64,000 nt of DNA, taken from contig JADNRZ010000002.1 in assembly GCA_015501605.1 (NCBI GenBank), positions 1,736,001 to 1,800,000 of the forward strand, read 5' to 3'. The DNA comes from Panaeolus papilionaceus (taxonomy: Eukaryota; Basidiomycota; Agaricomycetes; Agaricales). This document shows, piece after piece, positions 33,956 to 44,119 of the stretch (the first letter of the stretch is position 1; each line of letters starts with the position of its first letter). The notes beneath the pieces were generated by a model. The model was not told the origin of the DNA. It worked only from the letters and a program-made list of their open reading frames with translations, and searched no databases. A program made the position numbers and the translations under genes.

Positions 33956-34373
33956 TCAATCCCACTGAGGGAGAAGTAAATATGGGTGTAAGAGTCCATT
34001 CACATCGGCTCAAGAAGTTGCACGTTGGTGCTACTCACCACCAACCTCTCCTCTTCCTGTCGGGTAGGCATCGGCTTTGAACTGCTTTGCTTCGCCAGCT
34101 GCCCTGCCAACTTTCCTTGATTCGGATTTGTATCGTTCGTTCCCCTCTTCTGAGCCTGGGATTGTAAAAAAAAAATGAGAAGATATTCAAGGCCCTTTGA
34201 GAAGACTGAGTTACAGCTTGTTTCCGGCGTTCTGCAGCTTCCGCAGCAGCAAGACGACGATCTGGGGGTGCAGGACGACCCGCGTTCGACCCACCCAATG
34301 TATTATTTGCGGATGAGCCTAGAACGGTATGACCTCCTTCATGTGTTGAGGGTTTGGAGCAGAGGGAACCCAT
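33956..34373 (-). CDS. SVIP-like small myristoylated protein with VCP-interacting motif
   Basis: Exon 1 begins 'MGSLCSKPS': Gly2 fits N-myristoylation and Cys5 palmitoylation, so membrane attachment is likely. A Gly/Ser linker follows, then 'RLAAAEAAERR', which fits the VCP/p97-interacting motif pattern R-x5-AA-x2-R seen in human SVIP. Exon 2 adds 'AQKRGTNDTNPNQGKLAGQL' and ends 'EEERLV'. A 74-nt intron then leads to a 9-nt last exon (33956-33964) coding 'WD' and the stop. About 90-95 residues. Ignoring this last intron would give a longer, less family-like tail. The expected role is to tether and modulate the AAA ATPase Cdc48/p97 at membranes; that is inferred from motif and architecture only. 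Confidence 0.65.
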
Positions 34374-34872
34374 AAGTTGCGGAAGAGAATTGTCAGAGCA
34401 TGATGATGATGTCCATGGTGAAGCATTGCAGCATGAACCATGTGACTCTCTAACAATCCCAAGCCATATCGGCTTGATAAAAGCCTTCTAAAGCCTTAGA
34501 CATCTTCTCTGATCTTGACCAACATTTACACAAATATACCTACAAACTTCTTTTTTTTCAATATGGCTTTGACTTAGATTTGCGTTCTCATTCGTACTAG
34601 TTGAAGAACTCGAATCTCCGCCTGTTTTAGCCTTTTGGGCACCCAGATAGTCACACAGGTGGATTCATAGCATTTCGTGTTGTCATTATCACGAGGCCCA
34701 GGCCTAGGGACGTGCTTAGAATACTTGCTATATTCAAGCAACTTGTACTTCGCTGTGGTCGGAAGCCTTTCCCGTCCATTTCCCAGCCGTCTATGGGTGA
34801 AATAGGTGCATGCTACACGTCCCAGATCATTTCAGACCTTCAAAGCGGATATATTGGCAACATCGACCCTAC
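34374..34872. other. Intergenic, SVIP-like promoter and SurE 3' end
   Basis: About 500 bp. No gene or distinctive motif seen. Confidence 0.5.
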
Positions 34873-36284
34873 TTATAGTTTCATTTTCCACACAAAGTTT
34901 TCCGCATCCACCGAGCGATGGGTGTGTGGCTCGCCAAAACTAGCGCGCAAGGGGGTGACACTAACCCATCCCTGGTGCAGGGCCCATCCATCAGAACCGA
35001 TTGGAAGAGTGTCAATAGAAGGGTTAATGAGTCCCAGCATATCAGGGGACCACTTGAATAGCAACTCGGAAGATTCACTGTCGTTGGGAACAGAGGCTTC
35101 GGCCTTGCTATCCGCAATGGCATCTGGACCTGGAGGGTTCACTTTCTGATTCACCTTGCCAGAGGCAACACTTTTGAAGAGTCTCCCGTAGGAATTGCGC
35201 CACATGTGGGTCCAACAAATCTTCAGACCTTCCTCGGTGAGGATATCTTGGATCAAGGGTATGTTGATGCTGTACAAATCCACTTCGCCCTCCCTCAAAC
35301 CGCATTCGTCTTCTCCCCAATTTTCCCATAGGTGCTTGATGATTCGACAAGCTAAACTATGAGCGGGTTCAAAGAATGTCTGGGGAGTTGGGTGAATCAT
35401 GGTTCCATAAGAAAGTGCAATTGCCCTCTTTTTCGATAAGGAGGACGACATCGCCGCACCAATGGTTCCAGATGAAATCGCAAATGCAGCTGGAGAGACG
35501 TAATGTGGTGAGCTACGCCTCCTTACGAAGCAGAAGACTGTACCCACAGGAGGTATTGCGGCCCAAGTTGGGACCCGATATCTAGTGCAACAATTAGGGG
35601 TAGGGCAAGCCATAATTATTGGGGTAAAAATGAACGCACTACAAGATCAAATTTCCCTGGATACAAGTTGTGTAGGGCGACATTAGCGCAGGTAGCAGGT
35701 GTCTGTGAAGGTTATCAGCGATGAACAGATCTCGGTTTTTATTTTGCCGCGGTGACCCACACCATCTAAGAGAATCCACTCAGCCTTGGTACAGAAGTAT
35801 CAGCATAATGGACGGATAAGAAGTTGAGTCATAACTCGCAATTTCTCCTTCTCTTAAGGGCCTTGACACTAGCGTTGTCTCCCCGGTACCGTCCGCCGTC
35901 GGATAGAAGTACTTTCCCTTCGTGATTTCTTTGATGTGATATGCCTTGCCTGTAAACATGAGTATATGACAATGAGTTGCATATTATTTGCTAAAAATGA
36001 TATTGCAACCTATCCACGACTTTTGAGAACTTGGGAGTACTACCTCCACGTCCCATCCTGATGAAATTTAAACTTGAATGAGTTAACAGTCAGTTGCTTG
36101 CTTGGAACCGAAATGCACCCAGCTGTTCCGTCAGGTAACGGTAAAGACCAAGAACATAGGGAGATTCTTTGGGATTTGGTGGTCCATCGTCGTTCTATAT
36201 ATTTATGTGCCGAGAGACTTTTAGAAAAGAGGTTGAACGACAATAAGATAGCGTTACCGTCAGGAGGACTCTGGGTGGTGACAT
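34873..36284 (-). CDS. SurE-like survival protein phosphatase/nucleotidase
   Basis: SurE enzymes are metal-dependent phosphatases acting on nucleoside monophosphates. The first exon 'MSPPRVLLT' joins to 'NDDGPPNPKESPYVLGLY', giving the metal-binding double Asp. Next come 'WDVEVVLPSSQKSWIGKA' (the conserved Ser region), 'EWILLDGTPATCANVALHN' and 'ISGPNLGRNTSSAFAISSG' (metal-binding Asn). The last long exon has 'FEPAHSLACRIIKHLWENWG' and 'EVDLYSINIPLIQDIL', ending 'WKMKL'. About eight exons and about 350 residues. Fungal Pby1 proteins fuse SurE to a tubulin-tyrosine-ligase-like domain; no such domain follows here, so this is a stand-alone SurE, nearer to fungal acid-phosphatase-type members. 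All core motifs are present. Confidence 0.87.
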
Positions 36285-36355
36285 GAGGATGACTGTCGTT
36301 TGCGAAGAAATGATGATGCTCGATTTGGCAACCCTGCTCTTCAGACCAATCCATC

Positions 36356-37147
36356 ATGACACGGCTGAGTGTCATTCTTGTGCTCATTATCCAGCTTTCC
36401 ACATTCGTAGTAAGAAACAAAAACGGTTGTCAACAGTTATCAATCGCTCATTGTTCTGGGTAGACGTCTACTCTTGGTGCCTGGAATAACTGGGAAGCTA
36501 CCAACTTCTGTAAATGTGAGCAGTTTTGTCGTTGTGTTGTGATGTCTATCGGACTAATCTACCACTCGGTCATCAATAGGCATATGTTTTGCGACCAATT
36601 ACACTATTCTGCCGCTTAACTTGCCGGATAATCCATCCCAGCCCTGTCTGTCGTGCACAAAACAATGGTGTTTGAACCAGAATTTGCCTGCATGCGCTGG
36701 TGCACAATTGGGAAATACAAACCCAGATACTGCGACAGGAAAGGAGGGTGATGTCGAAGCAAGATGTTTTCGCAAGTTTCTAGTTTTATCCTTCACCATA
36801 CTATGGTTAACCAGTGAATACAGAACGAGACTCGCCACGAGATCAACTCATTGTCACACTCTTCTTGTTGACTGTATTCGGTCTCCTGTTGGGAGCAGGT
36901 ATTAAAAGCCGGATTTTGAAAACAGGCATAGTTGGCGAGCTTCCTTGGAATAGAAGAAATCAAACACGATGGTGGGAGGTGAGTATCTTTTGAAGCTGTT
37001 ATTCTAAACATGAACTGATATTGTCTTGCTTAGCCATGGATCCCACAAAGACAAGACTCAAATACGGTCTTGGGTCTCTCCAGGTTTGGTTTGAGTGCAC
37101 GAGAAGAACAAGGGGATGAATCTGACGATGAACAGTTCCGAAGATAG
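36356..37147 (+). CDS. Putative secretory-pathway membrane protein, unknown function
   Basis: Secure exons start near 36580 ('NYTILPLNLPDNPSQPC') and continue 'LSCTKQWCLNQNLPACAGAQ', 'DTATGKEGDVEARCF', then after an intron 'RDSPRDQLIVTLFLLTVFG' and 'LLLGAGIKSRI' (one membrane segment), and after another intron 'PWIPQRQDSNTVLG', ending in an acidic tail with stop at 37145-37147. Lumenal Cys pairs precede the single membrane helix. A candidate first exon at 36356 ('MTRLSVILVLIIQLSTF') looks like a signal peptide but I could not join it in frame, so the N-terminus and start are unresolved. If that start is right, it lies only 71 bp from the divergent SurE start. Resembles a conserved mushroom family whose name I do not know. 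Confidence 0.6.
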
Positions 37148-37380
37148 ATAGTACTCTTTCCCTTGTTACGTGTCCCAGATAAAATACACGTCAAACATGA
37201 TACTTTCAACCGACCCATACTTGCTACATGAGCTTTCGTAATGAAATCAATTCCTTGTCTAACACCATTCTTTTGATTGAAAGGGGCATGTAATTTTGTA
37301 CTGCATAGCAGTAAACAGGGTGTCTGGTGGACATGATGTCATAGAAAGATACAAAGATAAGAAAGACAACCAAGAAGCTA

Positions 37381-37705
37381 TCAACGGTAGCGGCGGAGGC
37401 TGAGAGTGTTGTGCTTCTTCCATGTAGAGCGCGCGGGCGTGTGGTTGTGACGGTGACCCTTGCCGAGACCACGGTTCTGACCATAAATGGATAAGTGCAC
37501 CATTTTGCCATGATATAGAAAGAACACCAAACCTGTTTGCCGATGCTGGTGAGACCACGAGCCTCGCGGCGCTTGTGGACGGGGTTGACGATCCAGTTAA
37601 TCCTGGGGTCGCGGCGGATCTAAAATATTTTTCTTTTAAGCACATCCTGAGGAATACGAAATATAAACTGAACTTACAGCCTTGTGGTTGGGATCCACCA
37701 AGATA

Positions 37706-37739
<34 letters not shown>

Positions 37740-38212
37740 TCCAGTAAGAGTTCAGCACTCGCAAGTTGCCACACCTCCTTCCAACCCTCTCCTCAGCGGT
37801 GCTCCTCAATCCGCGTTGGTACTTGAGCTGGTTAACACCCTGACGAACAGGCTTGCCAAAGGTAGCACCTATAAATATGACCCATTACTACAATCTCTTT
37901 ATCGATACTGTGAAATTGACGCACCCTTGGGGACGGGCTTCTTGCGGTTGCCACGGCGGACACGAATACGGTAGACAACATAACCCTGTTTCGCCTTATA
38001 GCCAAGGCGGCGGGCTTTGTCGGGGCGAGATGGACGGGAGGCGCGGTGGATGACATTCAATTGGCGGTACTCCCAGCACCTGTAATGACCATAAATTCTG
38101 CGAAACAAGGGATAAAGTAGAGTTAAAAAACCTACCTCACACGGAGGAGGAATCGGAGAACATCCGACTGCTTTTTCTTGTAGAGTTCCCCAATGTATTT
38201 GTATGCGCCCAT
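37381..38212 (-). CDS. RPL15: 60S ribosomal protein eL15
   Basis: Large-subunit ribosomal protein. Exon 1 starts '[20 protein letters not shown]'. The next reads '[20 protein letters not shown]' and '[19 protein letters not shown]'. Then '[15 protein letters not shown]' and '[15 protein letters not shown]', '[20 protein letters not shown]' and finally '[17 protein letters not shown]' ending 'LSLRRYR'. Five exons, about 203 residues, the universal length. Convergent with the membrane-protein gene to its left (233 bp between stop codons). Confidence 0.97.
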
Positions 38213-38516
38213 CTTGCGGCTAAGACGTCGATATCAGGGTGACAGACAACGAGAGTGACGATGAGCGACGTACCTTTTGCTTGAAGTTGTTGGGCCCGAC
38301 GGCGATAATTCTTTGATACTACTCTGTCCAAAACGGGTTGTTGTGGCTGAAATCAACTGTACAGCGCAGCCGGCAATTCCCGTCTCGGATTTTTTAAAAA
38401 ACCCCTATTTTCATCGACTTCGATGCATTGAACAATTCATAGACTGAATAATTCACGTTGATTGAAATGGCCCGTATATTGAATTTGTGATCATAAAGGA
38501 TGTCATAATATTATAG
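38213..38516. other. Intergenic, RPL15 promoter
   Basis: About 300 bp between the eL15 start codon and the end of the MFS remnant. No distinct motif could be assigned. Confidence 0.45.
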
Positions 38517-39972
38517 CTACTTTTTCGGCTGTTGGTGTCCTAGTTTACGCCAGGCTGTCAGCATGAACAGAATCCAGGCGGAACCTACGAGGGCCACGCT
38601 AAATATGGTAAAAAATACACCTCTTGTCATCTCGCTCGTATGCCTTCTGCTTCCTGGCCGTCATTGGAGGCCGAATTGCCTGAGGCCCGACCTGTCTGGT
38701 ATCTGACGCCCAGTGCCGAGTTTGGGCCAGAGGAACAGTTGGCCGCAAGTTCTTTCTGGTATCGCAGATAAGCAAGTAAGAAAATTATGCTGCTTTGCAG
38801 GATATTCAGGCTGAGGACAATAGGTAGTAAGTGTGAAACGTGTTGCTTGCTGAGAGCACTGACTAACATACGCCCAAAATACATCCCCAAGTTTGGCAAT
38901 CTGATGAAAGTGCACCTTCGGCGACTTCATTCAAAGTCTGTGCCTCAGTGAGGCTAGTAACCTGTCGCTTTCGGGCCTCCTGACTGATATCGGGGGCCTC
39001 AAGGCTCAAGCTCAGCCCCCTCCACCAGCCATTTAGAGATAACGATGTATACCAAATTCATGATAACAGCGACAACGGAGAGTGCTGCCAAGAAGGTCGC
39101 GACATCGAATGGAGCACGAGTGCCAAATGTTCAGTCGATGGATATGACGTCCTTGCTGCAACAAATGATGCACCCTTTCCTGTAACCAAGCCAATCGCCA
39201 TCGAGAGACCTAGCCCATGGGATTTGAAGAACCTTGCGATAATTGTCCCTTGTACGACTGCTAGAGGACTTACACCGAGACCAAAAATAACGAGTCCCAT
39301 CGAATATCTTTCCAGATGTCTCCACACAGCAATCATGATAGGATCTGGCCTGGTTATTCAAATGTTCATGCCCCTGACCAGCAAGTGTATTGCCTTACCC
39401 AATAAGATTACGCCAGTCGCCATAATGCTGGTCGAAGTGGTACCTAGCCTGCTGGCAAGAATGCCACCAACGAGGGGTGTCCATGTGCTGTTCAAGCTGA
39501 AAGCAGAGAGCGTCGAGCCAAACTCCATGTGTGACGTTCCGAGTTCCCTCTGTAGCCCGGCTTTTGAGAGGACCTAGGATATTGGTCCCACTAGATAGAA
39601 ACTGTTGTGTTTATATGTAAACCTGTGTAAGCGGTGAAACCAGACTTGTACTAGTGACTTCCGATGCTCAAGCTACAAGTGCACAGAAGGGCGACGGTCC
39701 GCACAAGGAATCCTGCGTCTCGCATCCAATTGGGTTGTGGATGAAGATTGGATACTGTCGCTGTCGCTATCATCATGTTCTGGCTCCTACAATGTTCCAA
39801 GGAGTCCTTCGTGCTCTGCTGGGTTGAATTGCTCCGAGTCAGAATCATTGTGCTGATTAGCTTCTTGGAGTAAGTTGTCGTAAACGGACTGTCGATAGTT
39901 TCCAGTAGGTTCCTGGGTTAATGAGGTGTTTGGTATATGTTGGGATGGATGGGTTGTTTGTAAAGACATCAT
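38517..39972 (-). pseudogene. Major facilitator superfamily transporter remnant
   Basis: Fragments of one membrane transporter appear in order but in changing frames. The N-terminus runs from 'MMSLQTTHPSQHIPNTS' to an in-frame TAG just after 'EHEGLLGTL'; 'EHDDSDSDS' continues past it. The next piece, 'WMRDAGFLVRTVALLCTCSL', is in another frame. Then come 'FSLNSTWTPLVGGILASRLG', 'VIFGLGVSPLAVVQGTIIAR', 'SHGLGLSMAIGLVTGKGASF', 'LVYIVISKWLVEG' and 'KLGDVFWAYV'. At that point the transmembrane segments of the second half are missing and the sequence jumps to 'VLSLNILQSSIIFLLAYLRY' and the last helix 'VFFTIFSVALVGSAWILFML' with stop at 38517-38519. Premature stop, frameshifts and an internal deletion together mark it as dead. 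Only part of this could be rescued by introns. Confidence 0.75.
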
Positions 39973-40068
39973 GGGGGAAAGAGAGACGGAACAGGGGAAG
40001 GATATAAATCAATGCAACATGATTATCATGTGCCTTTACCACAATCCGATAAAGGTGATATATAGCCC

Positions 40069-40710
40069 CTAAACTACTAATCTCTGTGTACTCTCTGTTC
40101 CCCCGTTACCATTCCCACTAGTGTGCTCAAGGTTGCGTCTCCTCCATCTACTCGAGTATACCCATAGACATGTTATAAAGAGGGTTATCACACACAAGCT
40201 AAACTCCGTCCAACCAATTGCTTCAACTGTGAGCGACTGTCGGCACCGTGAAATAGGAGCACGTCGACGGCAACTGTCTCCAGTTCTCGTGTTGTGCATG
40301 ACTCCCGCTGCGGTTCCCTTTACTCGAATATTAGCACGGCCACGGCGCTGTGCATAGAATTCTCTACTTACCCATAAAATGGTTGTGACTAAAATCCAAA
40401 CAACCGAACTTGCAACATTGGCGAGGAAGTGACTTGCTCCATCCACATACCATAACATATAAGTGGAAGAAAACAGTAACGTCCATGACGCATTGAAACA
40501 AAACATAATCAATCTGAACATGCATTTAGTTTAGTCGCATTACTCGAGCGTATTCAACATCACTCACAGCGCATGATACCGTGGGCTCGGCCATGTCCCG
40601 TTTTCATTCCCTGCACTTATCAGGAACGACGTGAGGCCAAGCTCTGCGATGCTACACAGCATCATCATGGCGAACAAAAAAGGATGGTAATGTGCTTCTA
40701 GGAAAGGCAT
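40069..40710 (-). CDS. MARVEL-type four-helix membrane protein
   Basis: From the ATG at 40710: 'MPFLEAHYHPFLFAMMML', 'SIAELGLTSFLISAGNENG' and 'WPSPRYHAL' (first helix and loop); after an intron 'LIMFCFNASWTLLFSSTYML' and 'HFLANVASSVVWILVTTILW'; after another 'GTAAGVMHNTRTGDSC' and 'SRCRQSLTVEAIGWTEFSLC' with the last helix, then a short polar tail. The four-helix pattern fits fungal MARVEL-domain proteins of the plasma membrane. About 175 residues. The frame remains open for another 184 codons upstream (to 41262), Ser/Arg-rich; I chose 40710 because family members I recall start at this position. Confidence 0.72.
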
Positions 40711-41262
40711 CTTGTATTGTGTCCTCGATGTTCCAAAACTCTGACGGATCGCTCGTCGATTTTTACGTTTCGTTCTTGGGGGGGCAGTCGTAAACGATGA
40801 ACTTCTACTAGTACTTCTGGGAGCAAGACTGTTGTCGATGGGCTGGTCGGTACGTCTGTTACTATTAACCCCTGCGCTTGCAGTGTCTGACGATAGTGGT
40901 TGATTCAGAGTAAGGCTACCCGAGTGAGATGTTCTGCGCTTCCGAATTGGATGAAGGGCAAACGTGGAGGATGTGGAACTCGCAATAGACTGAGAGACAG
41001 AGGCACCAAAAGACAGCAACGGAGAGTAAGAGAGAGACAATGACTGGGAGCGATGACGGGAACGATTAAAGTTGCTGACGCTCCGGTTATCCCCCATGTA
41101 TCGTCCTGCTGACTCGGATGACCACACAGTAATACAACATGTATGAGTATAAAAACTGGGAATGTTCCCTCCTTGTTTGAAGAGTTTGCAAGGCTGTTTG
41201 GATGGCACGCTGCAGTGCTGTCTGTCAGATTCCATAAACTGAAACACTAAGCATGATTTCAC

Positions 41263-44119
41263 AGTCTTCTATGAAAAGCGGCCGTGGTTGATGCACGAGT
41301 ACTTTGATCGATACCCTTTCGCAAATATAGAGCACTTGATTAGTGAGCAATAACGTCGAACAGGTCCCTGCATAGCACCTCACGCCCATTAAACAATTCT
41401 TCGAAGCAAGTGCGCCAGAAATCAACAAAAAAACAATGGGCCTATTGAACAATTAGCGGCCCATAAATGATTCGATGCGTTTCCTCGGAGCTCCGAGTGG
41501 ACAACACGCGTTTCTGTCGTGTTCGTCTCATACATCAATGAACGACAGCACGGATTTTCCAGCTATCTAAGAGGTGCGTGGATGTGGTGACAGACTGTTT
41601 ATCCGTCAGGTTTGTTTGTCTGGGCCTGCCCATTCGCCACGACTTTGAGGCGCGCGAAGATTATGGAATTGCCTCATTTTGACCGAAGAGCTAGTCGATG
41701 TATGAGTATAGAGGTTGAGGCGCGGGCGCTCATCCGGAACTATGAGCGTATGCGGCAGCTGCGGCTCCATAGACCAATGGCGTGCGCTCAGCAAGGCGAG
41801 TTATGGATACCCTTGGATGTCCTGACCACGACCAGCGACACTGCTGGATGTTGTAAATCCTTTCAATTCCGAGTCTTGACCGAATAGTCATCCGATGGTG
41901 CGCATCATCCACTTTCTGCTTTCCGCCTCCCTTAGCGGCTATCAGGTTTGGAGTGATATTTCATGTGCCTTACTCGACTGAAAGGGATGGTCGCAAAGTG
42001 GTAAATCCGATAACCCACGATGCGCCTCAGGGTGGATAGGGCTGTATACGCGATTGGGGCTGCCGACTTGACAGACATTGCCAAAACAGGGTAGTGTACC
42101 CTCCTGTTTCCTAAACATGCTTGACGCACGAGGCGCTTAAAATGTAGGGCTCCCGCCAACCCCTCGGCAGGAGGCGGCGGTTTGCCATTGGCCAACGACC
42201 CCTGCTTGTATGCACAACACCAAGTCGAGCAGCCTTGATGTGACTCGACATGTGTGGATCCACTGCACTATCTGAATTCGAAAAACGGAGATTTATACAT
42301 ATACGGAAATCTGCATGCTAACGAAACTCGATACCCCCATCATGCTCGCGAGGTGTTCGAGTCTTTACCCAAGAACCGAATCATTGTTATGGTATTCGAG
42401 TCCGAAGTCCGGCATTAATTCCTCACGCTCGAATGTCCGCTCTGAACAATCTCTTGAGCCGGAGGAACCGCAATTGAATGTTGTTGTTCCTCGACATCTT
42501 CACAAAACCACTATACCTTCTCCAGTGTTCGGAAATTGAAACAGGCTGTTTGTTGCATTGAGCGAGCGGTGCTCTTTGGCTTACGAGCACTCGAAATGTA
42601 CTTCTGAACCCGAGGCCAGCACAAATTACAAACCTCACGGCGTGTGCCACTTGCCCCACTGATGACATCCAACATTTTGTGTGAACAACATAAGAGCTCA
42701 TCATAAATAGTACATGATCGATGTTAGTTCGACGGAATTACTCTGTTTCAGAGCACTTTGTAGACTGTCTAAAGTCAGATTTTGCCTTGTCGGCAACAGC
42801 ACAAGCCGAGCGCCTACCATGGCAAACATATCCAATGCAGGCTATCCCTAATATCGAAGGTGCCACCCATAGGCCCTGCACAATATTGGCCCCTGCTACA
42901 ACCCTTGAGTCTGCGTGAGCACCTACAAATTCACCCTGCTTCTTATTGCCAAGCGGGAGATCTACTCAAGTCTACTCATCGAAGATCAAGCTTCCCAGTT
43001 GAGACAGGTAGAGACCACTTAGCTAACTACCTTAGCTATCCACATACCCATGGTGGTCCGGTTGATATAACCTCACTCCCACCAATGGTGGTGAACCTCG
43101 ACTGATTCCCGTCAGTACAAAGGTGAGCAATCCACAATCTATTCGAGCGAATGAAGCTATCCGCCTCTGAGTTTCGGGCCGCCTGTCCATGGATTTCCTA
43201 TACTGATCCCTCATCTTCTTCACGATGATATAGCAATACCTAATCGTGGACTTTGAACCCTATACTACTGATGAATTCTGCACGCGATGCAGCATATTCC
43301 TTCATACTTATCCTGGCGAGTCTTCGACTTCGCTACTTTCGCTGAGTTCCAATTGTGATCAAGGCCTTCATTGTCACTGCGCTTTCATATCATGGGCGCG
43401 AATCACATAGGTCCTTAAGATGTTCATCGGGAATAATTCCGACGGAAGCAGACTTTTCGTATATCAAACGGATCCATCATTTGTGGTGATTGAGCGTGTA
43501 TCACGAACCCCCTCACATTGATTATTGGATGAAGGGGACACTTGGTGGGTTGCATGCGAATTTAGGGTGTAAAAGTAGACGAGCTGCAGGTGCTTGATAG
43601 GCATCTTAAAAGAACCATTATAGACTCGTGACTAAGTCTGAGGAAGCTGAAATCTTCTCCTGCATTTCAAGTAGTCAATGGACAACGCCCGGGAACGAGA
43701 GCTAGAACGACAAATGAATGTGTGCCTCGATGTCTCGAGAAGCTGAGTTGACATGGTCTGTTTACCTGATGGATGCCAAGATCCCAAGCACATAGCATTC
43801 AAAGCTGACAGATTTCAGTGCAAAGTTACAAACCAATAGTAGCATATATTATCGAAACCAACGCCTGCAGCGTGGGCAACTCTTTCACAGAGTGATGCGT
43901 CATCTGAGCATCACAGGGGACGAGGCGAATCGTCTCCAAGAAATTGCCGCGACCATAAAGAACGACAATCATGATGCTGGGAGATTGCATAAACAGCATT
44001 ATGCTGTTTGACTGGGATGGCACGGATGTGTACCCGGCCAGTTATATCCACTTTGCATTTCCTATCTTACTTCTTCCCTTGTTGCTTTTCTCTGTCCGAT
44101 ATTCAGGTGATCAAGGGTT
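41263..44119. other. Gene-poor stretch of about 2.9 kb
   Basis: No recognisable exon, RNA gene, terminal repeat or retroelement core was found on either strand. The longest frames (e.g. 41612-41887 plus, 42423-42704 minus) are about 90 codons, without family features or a consistent exon chain. Base composition is less AT-rich than other gaps, so this could be an eroded gene or element rather than simple spacer. Confidence 0.5.

Noticed and set aside
34035..34373. 112-codon unspliced product for the SVIP-like gene
   Set aside because: Reading through the intron gives a tail unlike the family; spliced exons restore 'AQKRG...GKLAGQL' and the 'RLVWD' end.
41612..41887. 91-codon plus-strand frame in the gene-poor gap
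   Set aside because: No domain, no start context and no neighbouring exons; within chance expectation for a 2.9-kb gap.
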